Positions 50,365-60,680 of a stretch of 64,000 nt of DNA are shown here, in pieces. Position 1 is the stretch's first letter. Each line of letters begins with the position of its first letter. Made by a program: the position numbers and the translations under genes. This DNA comes from Monilinia fructicola (lineage: Eukaryota; Ascomycota; Leotiomycetes; Helotiales; Sclerotiniaceae): positions 3,028,501 through 3,092,500 of the forward strand of contig VICG01000003.1 in NCBI GenBank assembly GCA_008692225.1, written 5' to 3'. A model generated the notes under the pieces. That model ran no database searches and was not told the origin of the DNA. It was given only the letters and a program-made list of their open reading frames with translations.

Positions 50365-51636
50365 CTACTCAAACAGCTGCCCGATCCTCTCCAGCCCCAC
50401 ATTCCCCCGCTAAAAACGACGCCGAGATCCCAGCCTCCTCCCCCCCTTCCCTCTCCACCAACCCCCTAAACCGCTCGTTGAAGAGCACCACCGCGAGCCC
50501 CACACACGCACTGGGTCACCACAAGCTTCAGCCTCTCAAAGACCAAGCGCATGGCCATCTTGATCTGCTCCTCCCCACGCTAAACATCTCTCTCACCAGA
50601 CGCCTCTCGTAAATGATGCTCCAAGGGATCTTGCCCACCGGCGTGCGCAGCCCATCGGCGATCGTGAGACTCTTGACGCTTTCGACGCGGGAACCTTGCT
50701 CGAAGCCTCGGCGGCCGTCGTCCGCACCCTCGAAGGAGGGTTCGGCGCCGAAGACGAGAATGCCCGTCGAGGAGCACGAGAGCGCGATGCCGGATAACAT
50801 GCCGCCGCCACCACAAGGGGCGAGAATGGCATGGAGCCCTCTCCCTCTCCCCTCTCCTCGTCTCCCGTTCCCACACCACCTTTCCCCTGCCCCGTCCTTT
50901 CCCTCTGCAACCCCCTCACTGCTCCTGCAACTCCAGCCCCAGGGTCCCCTGCCCCGCGATAATATCCGGATGATCATAAGGCGGCACGAGCTTCGCGCCC
51001 GTCTCCCCAACCACCTCCTCAACCATCGCCTCCCGCTCCACCGACGTCGACCCACTAAAGCGGACGTGTGCCCCGTAGCCCTTGGTCGCCGCGATCTTCG
51101 AGGGCGTGGAGATGGTGGGCATAACGATGTGAGCCGGGATGGCGAATTCGCGGGCCGCAAGCGCGAGCGCTTGCGCGTGGTTTCCTGGCGGGGGAGTCGT
51201 GTTAGGACGTGGCTTTAGCGCTCGGGACAGAGGGGGAAGAGGAAGAAGAAAGGTAAGCACGAACCGCTACTATGCGTCACCACTCCCCTTTGCCTCATCC
51301 GCCCTCCTGAAACCCCACCTCCTTCCATCCCTGCCGGCTTTCCTGCCCTCCTCCTCCTCCAACCTCTTCAATGCATGAAAAGCCCCCCTAACCTTGAATG
51401 CACCCACCCGCTGCAAGTTCTCACACTTAAACCACAGCCTCACCTTGGGCTTGGCAGGATCTTTTCCTTCCCATTCTGTCCCCTTCAACGCTTCCGCAGT
51501 TTGTGGTGTGCTAGCTATCTGATCGATCGTTCTATTTGTAAGCACCGGTGTGAGATGTATGTGAGGTTTGATAAGTTCATGGGCTTCTATAACCGACTGC
51601 CGGGTAAGCGGGAGACGAGTATTGGGGGTCCGCCAT
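50365..51636 (-). CDS. Short PLP-dependent serine/threonine dehydratase (serine racemase-like); frameshifted as given
   Basis: Fold-type II PLP enzyme that deaminates serine or threonine, or racemises serine. Visible in order: PLTRQSVIEAHELIKPHIHL, TPVLTNRTID, the PLP-lysine segment WFKCENLQRVGAFKVRGAFH, an intron near 51190-51265, the substrate loop GVVTHSSGNHAQALALAA, MPTISTPSKIAATKGYGA and the glycine loop PCGGGGMLSGIA. It ends SGGNVGLERIGQLFE with the stop at 50365. At about 390 residues it lacks the ACT regulatory domain of biosynthetic Ilv1. The start at 51636 reads into the conserved frame only if the G run 51624-51628 (minus-strand CCCCC) is one base shorter. Other breaks are near 51275 (GGGG), 50900 and 50420-50590. 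Confidence 0.75.
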
Positions 51637-52110
51637 TATGATCTTTGAGTTGTTGTGGGAATGTGAAAGAGATTTACTACCTGCAATGGAATTAATGTGG
51701 ATGATGCTGATAATATAACTTGATATGGTGGGGGCGGGGCATTTCACTGGCTGATTCACAAAATGATGGGATCCTGGTTCGGGGATTACCTGCCCCCGAT
51801 GCCGGCGCACAAACAAAATGAAATTGAAGCAAAAGTTAAGCAAAAGCGAAGCAAAGCGGTGCGAAAAAAAAACGCAAAGCAACAAGGCACATGCATGTAT
51901 ATAGATAGAGGTACTTGGGTAGGCATCATGGTCATTTGGGAAAAGACAATTGAAAATATATTTTTCTGGAATTTGAAGGCATAAACTTTTAGCAGTTCGG
52001 GAATCCGTTAATGTTGATTATAAAAAAACGGAAAGTCATGAGAGTATGATACAATTCGCCCAAATTCAGATATGACAACTCCAACCGCAAAGCCCCCATT
52101 AATTCTCCAT
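51637..52110. other. Intergenic between ilv5 and the dehydratase
   Basis: About 475 bp, AT-rich near ilv5. It contains the dehydratase promoter and the ilv5 3' UTR. Nothing else recognised. Confidence 0.55.
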
Positions 52111-53532
52111 TTATTGGTTTTCAGGACGGAGAGCACTGATTGAAATGTTAGTGATGATACTCATGCAGCAATGGATAGATTAAAACTTACCGGACAGCCT
52201 TTCCAGCTCTCCAGATCTCCAAGTCACGGATCTCCTTCATCTCAGCCTCGTACTTCTCACGGTAATCCTTTTGGGAGTTGAATTCAAGTGATCTTTGAGT
52301 TTCCTTTCCGGTCTTGACGGAGTCATACAAGTCGTTGAAGACTGGCTTCAAAGCATCCTTGAACTTTCCGGACCAGTCGATGGCACCACGACGAGCAGTG
52401 GTAGAGCATGCCTCGTACATCCAGTCCATACCATTGGCACCAATCAACGGGTACAAAGATTGAGTAGCCTCCTCAACAGTCTCGTTGAAAGCTTCACTTG
52501 GGCTGTGACCTTGCTCACGGAGAACCTCGTATTGTGCGAGGAACATACCGTGAATACCACCCATCAAGCAACCACGCTCACCGTACAAATCGGAGTAAAC
52601 CTCCTTCTCGAAGGTGGTCTCGTAGAGGTATCCAGATCCAACACCAACACCGAGAGCGATGGCCTTCTCTTGTGCCTTTCCGGTAACATCTTGGAAGACG
52701 GCGATGGAGGAGTTGATACCACGACCCTCACGGAAGAGAGTTCGGACGGTACGTCCAGATCCCTTTGGTGCAACGAGGATGACATCAACGTCAGTTGGGA
52801 CATCGACCTTGGTTTGGTCCTTGAAGACTGGGGAGAAACCGTGGGAGAAGTAGAGAGTCTGCGAAGATAATAAGCTTTGGAACTTTGAACATCACATTTT
52901 ACTTCTTCTTACCTTTCCCTTGGTGATTTGAGGCTTGAGAGCTGGCCAAGTCTCACTTTGAGCAGCATCAGAAAGCAAGTTCATGATGATGGTACCCTTG
53001 GAGATAGCCTCATCGACCTCGAAGAGGTTCTTTCCGGGAACCCAACCATCTTGTTGAGCATCCTTCCATGATTGACCGTTCTTTCGTACACCGACCACAA
53101 CGTTGAGACCGTTATCGCGCATGTTCAAAGATTGAGCATGTCCTTGGGAGCCGTAACCGATGATGGCCATTGTGTCATTCTTGAAGTATTCCTAGAAGAT
53201 CAGAGTATCAGTCCCGTTCCGATTCTCAGCGTTGATGATGTAGAAATCATACCTGGAGTCTCTCGAGTGGCCAGTCGGCTCTCTCTGTCACAATTATCAG
53301 TTTCCATCTCACCCAATGTGAAATTTCATTGCGTACCGTAAACCTTCTCCTTTGTACCAGCAAAGTCAATGGTCTTTACACCTCTGACTTGTTGTTGAGA
53401 TGCGCCAACAACAGCACGAGCAGCAGAAGGTCTTGCTGAGGCATTGATGGCAGAGACGAAAGTTCTGCGTGCTGGTGCAGTCAATTGACGTGCAGCTGGT
53501 CTGGCGACTCTGGAAAATGTGCGGGCAGCCAT
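52111..53532 (-). CDS. ilv5: Ketol-acid reductoisomerase, mitochondrial
   Basis: Second enzyme of branched-chain amino-acid synthesis: it isomerises and reduces acetolactate and acetohydroxybutyrate with NADPH and Mg2+ in mitochondria. Five exons (53532-53337, 53284-53253, 53191-52913, 52858-52191, 52135-52111) sum to 1200 nt, 399 residues, the usual length. The N terminus MAARTFSRVARPAARQLTAP is an Arg/Ala-rich mitochondrial presequence. The Rossmann fingerprint is IIGYGSQGHAQSLNMRDNGL, then DVILVAPKGSGRTVRTLFRE. The knotted C-terminal domain has SDLYGERGCLMGGIHG with the metal-binding acidic residues and SLYPLIGANGMDWMYEACST. It ends ALRPENQ. No frameshift. The dehydratase gene follows in the same orientation. 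Confidence 0.97.
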
Positions 53533-53624
53533 CTTGAAGGAAGAAGTGAGTGGAGTTCAAAGGGGGAAAAATAACTCAAGAAGCAAGAGGGTATTTTGAA
53601 GTTTAAATCAAAAAGTTGTAGATG

Positions 53625-53630
53625 TGACTC
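53625..53630. promoter_or_regulatory. TGACTC, partial Gcn4/CPC1-type site
   Basis: TGACTC (next base T) about 95 bp upstream of the ilv5 ATG. The full Gcn4/CPC1 consensus is TGACTCA. It is plausible for an amino-acid biosynthetic gene but short enough to be chance. Confidence 0.35.
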
Positions 53631-53674
53631 TTTGCTCTTTTGTGAACAGCAACAGATTGGGGGAAATTTTCTGC

Positions 53675-53685
53675 CCGGTTTCCGG
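53675..53685. promoter_or_regulatory. Leu3-like CCGG half-site pair upstream of ilv5
   Basis: CCGG-TTT-CCGG lies about 145 bp upstream of the ilv5 start. The Leu3 consensus is two CCGG half-sites with a two-base spacer; here the spacer is three. ILV5 is a Leu3 target in yeast. Confidence 0.4.
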
Positions 53686-54790
53686 AGGTACCTTTGACAG
53701 GGGTATTCTCCAGTATCGCAGTTTCAGGTGGATCCATGGCGGGAAAATCATGGCGAGCCAACAGAGGGGATTGTATTTGAATTGAAGATAATTAATAAGA
53801 ATGATAATAACAATGATATACAAATTTAATATATCAATATATTGTTATTAATATATATATATATGTATATAATACTCTTCTCACCCAACGCAACATCTAC
53901 CTAGGTCCACGGGTACTTCATCCACCTTGATATCAATTCAAAAAATAACTCACCATCAATACATAACAACACGCTCGATGCCAAAGACCCTAATACCTAC
54001 ATCCCGAGCAACCTACCTAGTGCCCACCTCCCACAACCCAGAGCGCAGTACAGCCTCCCGTCACCCCTCCGGTAGAGAGGCGGCGAGCGAGCGGCTGGGG
54101 CCGTCGATCAGCGGACGAGAACCACATATATTCACACACAGGGCACGAAGCACGAAGCACGTCGACCAAAAGACGAGTGAAGGATCCGGACCGCTGGGCA
54201 AGATCAACGACCGTCGGACGCATGCCCTCCGATTTCGAACCCGACGCGCCCCGCGGTCAAACTCAGCGTTCTCACAAACCGGACATAGACATCACGAGGT
54301 GGGTGCGGCTAGGCCAGGATGGGCGTCATGTCAGATCAGACGGGAGCGTAGCTACGAAGATGGCGCTGCGCCGGCGTGCGCGGAACCGCGGCTTGATCTG
54401 CTTTGCTTAAGGCTGGAAATGGTAATTTTGTGCATATATGTATTTATTCATCTTATGGACCAGCGCAAGCAACCCTCTTTCCTCTTTTCCTCTTTCCCCT
54501 TTCCCTCCCCCAAGCCCAAGGCGCGCGCCCACCTTCACCGCTACAGCCAGCACACAGAGCCCAGTAGACAGCGGCAGCCCGACGTCGTACGAAGCCCCCT
54601 TTCTCAACCGCCAAATGGAAAAAAAACGCCCGTGATACCTCATCCCTCATGCTGTGACATTACCTATCGTGCCTGATGTTGAAAGTGTAGTCATTCATGT
54701 CTAGACCATATGCTCCCATCCCAACATCATCCGTATCGCTGAATGACGCAACGCCGAAAGCGTACATGACCCGACCACACGGCCGTCCCA

Positions 54791-55634
54791 TCAAACCTTC
54801 AAGACGCGGTCGAACGTCTCGTTCCTGACCGATCCCCTCCATAGCCGATCTCACATTCCGTTTTGAATCCTTCTCTGTTCGATCGCAAATCCTCAGCGGC
54901 TTCCTTGTTCAGCGGATCCGAGGCATTGGGTTCGAGGAAGAGGAACTGTTCATCCACCCATCAGCAAAGTGCCACACACAACTCGTAAAGCTTCGCAAGA
55001 ACCACATCCAGCCAATACCCCGCTCCCCCTCCCAAAACATACCTGCAACCCAATGACAATCGCCTGCAAATTCAAACCGGCTTCCAATCCTCCCGCAGGA
55101 TGTTCAAACAGATCTTGCCCTCGACATCGATATTCGGATGATAGATCTTCTGCTCGCAGTTGACCTTGGGCGGCTCGTGGGGAAACGTCTCCGGGACCGC
55201 AAACCGAAACTTGAAGACCCCGCCCTTGTACATGCCCTCATCGGGCTCGATGTAGAGGAAAGAAGTTGAGGATGTCGTCGCGTCGGGAAGTCGGTGCGCA
55301 TGGTCGACGGGAGCGACATCTCGGCGATATCTAGCACCGGGCCGCGCCCGCGAGGTTAGCCAGCTCCCATACGTGCGTGTCCAGACCCGGACGTCCTCCC
55401 CCCCTTGCCTGCATCGCGCGCGCGAGCCGCGCAGAGCGACGACGTCGGCATACCTTTTTTGTAACCGGAGCTGCGCCGCCGTGACCTTCTTCTTTTTGAT
55501 GCCCGCGGCAGCGTCGGCGTTGGCCTCTTGCTGCTGCTTCTGCTTCTGCGCTTCGTGTCAGCAGGTGCGATATGCGGTGGGTCGGTTCCTGCTTCTCAGT
55601 TCGACAAACATACCATCGACCATATCTTTAACAT
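54791..55634 (-). CDS. ubc12: NEDD8-conjugating enzyme E2 (Ubc12); frameshifted as given
   Basis: E2 that transfers NEDD8/Rub1 to cullins. Exon 1 (55634-55614) encodes MLKIWSM, the N-terminal motif that docks on the NEDD8 E1. After a GTATGT intron come a Gln/Ala/Lys linker ([14 protein letters not shown]), a second intron, and the UBC fold: [39 protein letters not shown], then [20 protein letters not shown] with the catalytic Cys in the KICLNIL motif. A further intron after GLQ leads to [20 protein letters not shown]. The C terminus ends [10 protein letters not shown] with the stop at 54791. Frame breaks occur near 55275, near 54863 and at the C run 54834-54837 (minus-strand GGGG, one G too many). 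The catalytic region itself is intact. Confidence 0.85.
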
Positions 55635-56477
55635 CTTCACGATGGGTTATCCTTTTCCTGGGGTGTTGCAGGTGTTGTCCCGAAGTTGGGAAGGCGAGAA
55701 ATATATTGTGAATATCGGGTACCTACGAATATGGCGGTTGAGTCAGAGAAGTGCACGAAGCGAGAAATTTGTTTCGTGCTGCAAACAGAACCAGGGTGTC
55801 TAGAAGGAGAGAAATGAATGTGTTCAGTTTATGTCTTCAAAATAAAGTCATGAATATTATGACAAGTTAAATATATGGCTGGGTTGATTTGTGGTTGCTG
55901 ACGCCATCCTGGAACATATACGGCGCGGGGTCAGTTTTCAGGGTTCTTATCAAAAGCATCACGCGAAGGCCAAAGCCCATGAAGTGCCCAGGGACAATAA
56001 ATACATAAACACGTAAATACGTCTCAAATGGTTAAAATATCTGGCATTTTGTCGTACTTTTTTTTGGCACAATGTTGTGGGCGAATTAAATTGTCTAACT
56101 TAAAACTTGATAGATACGAATGAAAATCTATTCATCCATATGGGTATTCAATAGTATTTAATAAAACGCCTACTCAAAACATGCAATATTGAGACCATTG
56201 GAAAGTGGGAAAAAAAATCTAGAAACTCCCATATGTGCAAGCATAAATGCAGAAAATGGTCGCTTGCTGCAGACTCCCTCGCTGATATCTTTTTCCAATG
56301 ATGGGTGCTTACGCCTCCATACAAAGGGCCCATATGTCAAATTCTCCTCACATCTCTTCTCCGACCATCCACCCTCAATTTCATGGAAAGAAAAAAAAGA
56401 AAACTCATCACTCATAACCTTTTGGTGGTATGAGTATTGATCTTGATTTCGGGAACGTGAACCTTTTTACCTCTTGC
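55635..56477. other. Intergenic between ubc12 and chs
   Basis: About 840 bp, AT-rich from 55800. It contains the ubc12 promoter and the chs 3' UTR. No further gene. Confidence 0.55.
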
Positions 56478-59396
56478 TTAACGTCTCATGAAGCAGCACA
56501 TAATTCCAGATTTGAACAAGAAGTAAGAACATCCCAGGAATCTAACCAATGCCAAGAAAGCAGTTGAGTAAAGCAGGACTTCGAAGAACTTGGCAGTTCT
56601 TGCTGAAGCAGTATTCTGGAGAAAAACATTAGCATCTAAAACTTAAAACATGGATAGCATCACTTACTCCGAACCAAAACCATCAAACACTGTCACTTGT
56701 GATTGCAACGGCCAACAAAGCATTCGAGAAGACCCACGAGATCAAAAGCTTCGTTCTGAAAGATTTGTAGGAATCCTCCAAAGTCTTGCTCTCATCTTCA
56801 ATCTCGGGAACGAACGGTTTGAGAGCACGCTTGACTGTGGCCTCAAACTGACTATCAATATCCTCTTGCGGTCTGTCAATTTCTTCAATAACTGCTGCTT
56901 TACCATCAACCTTTGTAGTTTTGGCGGACGGGAGAGCTTCTGCTTTGTCAGATCCCTTGGTACCCCAGGAGACATCATGCCAATTGCTGAAAGCGTAAAC
57001 CATGAGAATGTTAATATAAGACGACATGAGCAACAAGTATGGTCCGAAGGAATGGAACATGTGCCATGGATCCATATACATGAATGATGCAACAAAGTAC
57101 AGTCCAAATGTAGCGGCCAAAGCAAGAATAATGATACCAGCCCCGGAACTCGAAGTGCTTCCGAAGAAACTCTCGAAAAAAGTCTTTTTGCACTACTCGT
57201 GTCCAGACTATCTCCTGACGAGAAGGCACGAACAACCAGATACATGGACAAGACAAGGACGTAGAGATTGATAACACCGAAAACGATGAAGGAAACGATA
57301 TACGTAACCTTGGAACCTTTAGGTCTGTTACCGAGAGCCAGGATGAATTGAACGAGCAAGAATCCCAAGTAGAGGTATTTTCAAAATCGTGTTGATGATG
57401 GGGGTAGCAGTGTCACCAAAAGGCCAGCCGTGGTGTAGTGCAGTTGTGTCCGAAGCAGCAGTAGGGGTACCGACAAGATCCATAATAACAGTAGTCGTAA
57501 GCCAGAAAGATGATAACATGAACCAACTGAGAAGGTTGGAGAAGACGTTGTAGAGAAATTGAATGTGCAAGAAGAACATGCGGACAAGGTTATGACCACT
57601 CTTGTACCTAGAGAGAAAATTAGTTAATGCCCCTGAGAGGATATGGCCATGAATCAACTTACATTCTGCCGAAATGCATGATGGAATACATTCCTGCAGC
57701 GAAAGAACCGTTGAGCCATCTTCTACGTTGACCAATAAATTTCAGCAGCTCCTTCGGGGACATCAGTCTCTCCTTTGGCTGCTTTGATATAGGTCAAATG
57801 CCACTTGCTACCCGCCTTGGCTTACCAGTTCGAAGCAGAGAATTCTGTCCTCGGCCAAAGAACATGTTCTTCTTGAAAATGTTCATTCCCTCAATACCCT
57901 TCTTACCAAGAATCTTGGACAAAGTGTGATCTCCGTGGAAGTACTGTTCTAGAGGTCTGCCATGATAGCTCGGAATCGGTAGGCCGAGAAGGCTCCCGCA
58001 ACACACTGACGTACCAAAGGAATCTCGAGCGGCTTGTCAAGAATGTTACTAATCTTATACTCGAAGTTCTGACCAGCAACGAGCGGATTGAGAAGCTTCT
58101 TGCCTCCCTTTCCCAACATGGCGTGAATCTCACCGCAAGCTCCTCCAAGGTCTTTGTCGTTGTAGAAACCTTCCCACAAAGACAACAATGATTTAGGACC
58201 TGGCTTCGTACCGGCATCGAGAAGAATACAGACTTCAGGGTTGAGAAGACGACCAAATGCATTAAACAACCATCTGTGAGAATTGATCTTCTTGGTGTTC
58301 TTTGCCTTCAAGCAAAACATATTTGGACTGGAGGAAGACAGTTGGCATCACCTCGGTTGGGCGGATAAGTTGTTGACTGCCGTGACTGAAAGTTGCGTCG
58401 TGTATTCGAAGATATGAGCAACAGTTTCCTTTCCATCGACATCTTTCTTCATGACACCATCTTGGTAGATACCGATCGTAGCAAGAACATCAAGTGTATC
58501 TTGTCGCAAGGGTCGATACCATCGAAGACGAGGCAGACGACAATCTTTTGCCAGGCAGGTCCACCGACATTCCAGAAATCAGACTTCTTGAGGTTGACGA
58601 TATCGCGGATATTTTGCATGACACCATGAAGAGTACGAGCAGTCAACTGCTTATCTTCGTTATAGTAGGTAACCAGCAATGAGCAACTCTGTGTGACGAT
58701 TGTACATCGCAGGTCGTAGATTGTAACCATTCTTCAAGGTGAACTCATCGGGATCACACGTTGCGGCGGTATAACGCATGTGTGTGAATTCCTCTCCGCC
58801 ACCCTCCAAATCATTCCTATATTTTTGTTGAATGGCATTCTTGATGGCACTGGGTACTGGGTGATCGACACTCAAAACACTGCCTGAACAAGCTTAACCT
58901 TTCTTGTGGCATAACGTTTAAGACCGCCAGTTTGAGGGGCTTGTCGTTGTCTCCATGCCTCGGTGGAAGTAGTTTCGGCCCTTGACAATGGAGAGTCTCC
59001 TCGGGGATATGGATTATCTTCTAATTGTTCATTGTATGTGTGGGAGGAATTATAGTCGCTGCTATATGGTTGTGGATCGTTCGCATACGTTTCTGTGAGA
59101 CTGTAGGCGGAAACCGGTCGAACAGGAGGAGAATTTGCTCGAAGACCACCTTGAGAATGAGAATCGTAGGGGCTATTAAATGGGCCACCTCCGTGTCCAC
59201 CAGAATCAAGCAAAGGTAACGCTCCTTCCTCTTCGTCTTGCGGATGGTGGTACTATGAGCAGAATAACAAAGCAACCGTTAGAGCTAGTTTTTTGACCAT
59301 GTGCGGGAACAAGAAAAAAAAAACCTTACATTACACTTCCAGGCGGGAGATCTTGGAGCTTATGCTCATCATAGCCTCGTTGCCAGAATAAGCCAT
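56478..59396 (-). CDS. Class III chitin synthase; frameshifted as given
   Basis: Membrane glycosyltransferase polymerising UDP-GlcNAc into chitin at the plasma membrane; class III is specific to filamentous fungi. Start near 59396 (MAYSG), then [15 protein letters not shown], intron 59329 to about 59255, a disordered N-terminal part, [90 protein letters not shown], the [12 protein letters not shown] motif and the [10 protein letters not shown] motif. Several transmembrane helices follow ([54 protein letters not shown]). Introns 57608-57662 and 56616-56667 are clear; the last exon ends GIMCCFMRR at 56478. Frame breaks: near 59385, 58680, 58350, 58000-58040, about 57855, extra C at 57819-57820, extra A at 57740-57742 and 57378-57381, and near 57180. 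Confidence 0.88.
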
Positions 59397-59744
59397 GTTT
59401 GTCGAAATGGTCAAGAACTCTGGAATGAGTGATCAAGACTAATTATTAGAAAAGTTAACTTTGAATTTGATGTGATAAGATTTTGAAGATTTTATCGATG
59501 CTTTGATTTGATGGATGGAATATAAATCAGAAAGAGGGAATGTTGGTTGTGTCCAAGATTCTGAACTGTATTTCTCGTTCTCGTGTGCGTGTGTGTGTGG
59601 GTGTGTGGGTGGTATGGGATAGTATGGCGGTGGGATTCAGGGACGGGACAAAAAGAGTATTGGTACCTACCAATAAGTGGTACAAGGAGGTGTACGGAGT
59701 ATGTACTGTGTGTAGATCCAATCACCACCACCTGGTCTTTCTCT

Positions 59745-59792
59745 CTTTCCTTCTTTCTTTCTTTCTTCTGCTCTCTTCTTTCTTTCTTTGCC
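59745..59792. repeat. CTTT-type polypyrimidine repeat
   Basis: CTTT and TTTCTT units over about 50 bp upstream of chs. Confidence 0.85.
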
Positions 59793-59819
59793 TCGACAGC
59801 CAAACAGATCAAGAGTGAA

Positions 59820-59880
59820 TGAACGAACGGATGGATGAATGGATGAATGGATGGATGGATGGATGGGTGAATGAGTGAAT
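59820..59880. repeat. GGAT/GAAT/GAAC tetranucleotide array
   Basis: About 15 units of GGAT, GAAT and GAAC, the same family of repeat as at 22118-22176. Confidence 0.9.
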
Positions 59881-60136
59881 TGATATTGTCTGTTTATTGT
59901 ATCTGGTAACAATTCACACACACAAACAAATCAATTTATATCCAAAGTCAAAGAAGTAGATGGGTCGGTAGATAGGTGGTTGGGAGGCACCTAGGTAGCT
60001 ATAGGTAGATAGAGATTGAATATCAAAGAGGGGGGAGAGGTCAAAAATGAATGATGATGATGAAGAAGGGAATCATCAAATTGACAAAGTCAAATAGAAA
60101 TCTACCCTGTCTCACTTTGCAAGTAATAAAAAAAGA

Positions 60137-60195
60137 GGCGAGGAGGAGGAGGAGGAGGAGAAGAAGAGGAAGAAGAAGAAGAGAAGAGGAGGAGA
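60137..60195. repeat. GAG/GAA trinucleotide array
   Basis: About 20 purine triplets, GAG then GAA. Confidence 0.9.
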
Positions 60196-60224
60196 TGTTA
60201 ATAGGTACCTAAATAGATGAAGAA

Positions 60225-60262
60225 ATAAATAAATGAATAAATAAATACCTAAATAGGTAAAT
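60225..60262. repeat. AATA/AATG tetranucleotide array
   Basis: AAATA and AATG units interleaved with CCTA. Confidence 0.8.
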
Positions 60263-60349
60263 ACTGTATGTAGTAAGAAAAAGGAGGGATTCCTTATTAA
60301 TTTGTTGTCTCGTCTCCGCTCCTTGCCGACAATTACGAAGGAGGCGAAG

Positions 60350-60424
60350 TGAAAAGGGAAAAAAGGGAAAAGGGAAAAGGGAAGGGGAAAGGGAAAGGGA
60401 AAGAGAAATGGAAAGGGAAAGGGA
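60350..60424. repeat. AAAGGG-type purine repeat
   Basis: GAAAAGGG passing to GAAAGG units over about 75 bp. Confidence 0.9.
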
Positions 60425-60602
60425 AGAAATAAATTTCAACGAATAAAGAACTTGATTCACCATGAGAAATAGTTAAATATAATAATACCTAGGTCCTAGG
60501 CATAATATTATTCGAGTGTGAGAGAAATGTTTTTACTGCGCCTCATTACAGACAAAAATGAGATGTATTGATTCTCATAGTATTTGTAAATACCTTCCTC
60601 CT

Positions 60603-60680
60603 TAGCTGGCTGGCTGCCTACCTGCCTGCCTACCTACCTATCTATCTACCTACCTATCGATACGTCCATCTACCTATCTA
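60603..60680. repeat. CTAC/CTGC/CTAT tetranucleotide array
   Basis: Tetranucleotide CTNC units with frequent point variants over about 75 bp. Confidence 0.85.

Larger units (their letters stand above)
53533..54790. other. Intergenic region, partly GC-rich
   Basis: Holds the ilv5 promoter, a TA-rich block (53820-53875), and GC-rich sequence from about 54040 to 54650. A 249-codon plus-strand frame (53927-54676) has no domain and atypical Arg/His/Pro-rich content; I do not call it a gene. Confidence 0.5.

Noticed and set aside
50613..51218. 201-codon plus-strand frame opposite the dehydratase gene
   Set aside because: It is the antisense shadow of a GC-rich coding region whose minus-strand product has PLP-enzyme motifs.
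53927..54676. 249-codon plus-strand frame between ilv5 and ubc12
   Set aside because: Arg/His/Pro-rich composition, no domain, no intron signals; GC-rich DNA keeps frames open by chance.
47073..59396. RIP or pseudogenisation as the cause of the broken frames
   Set aside because: RIP makes C-to-T changes and stop codons, not single-base indels; the affected genes keep conserved motifs and several are essential or broadly conserved.
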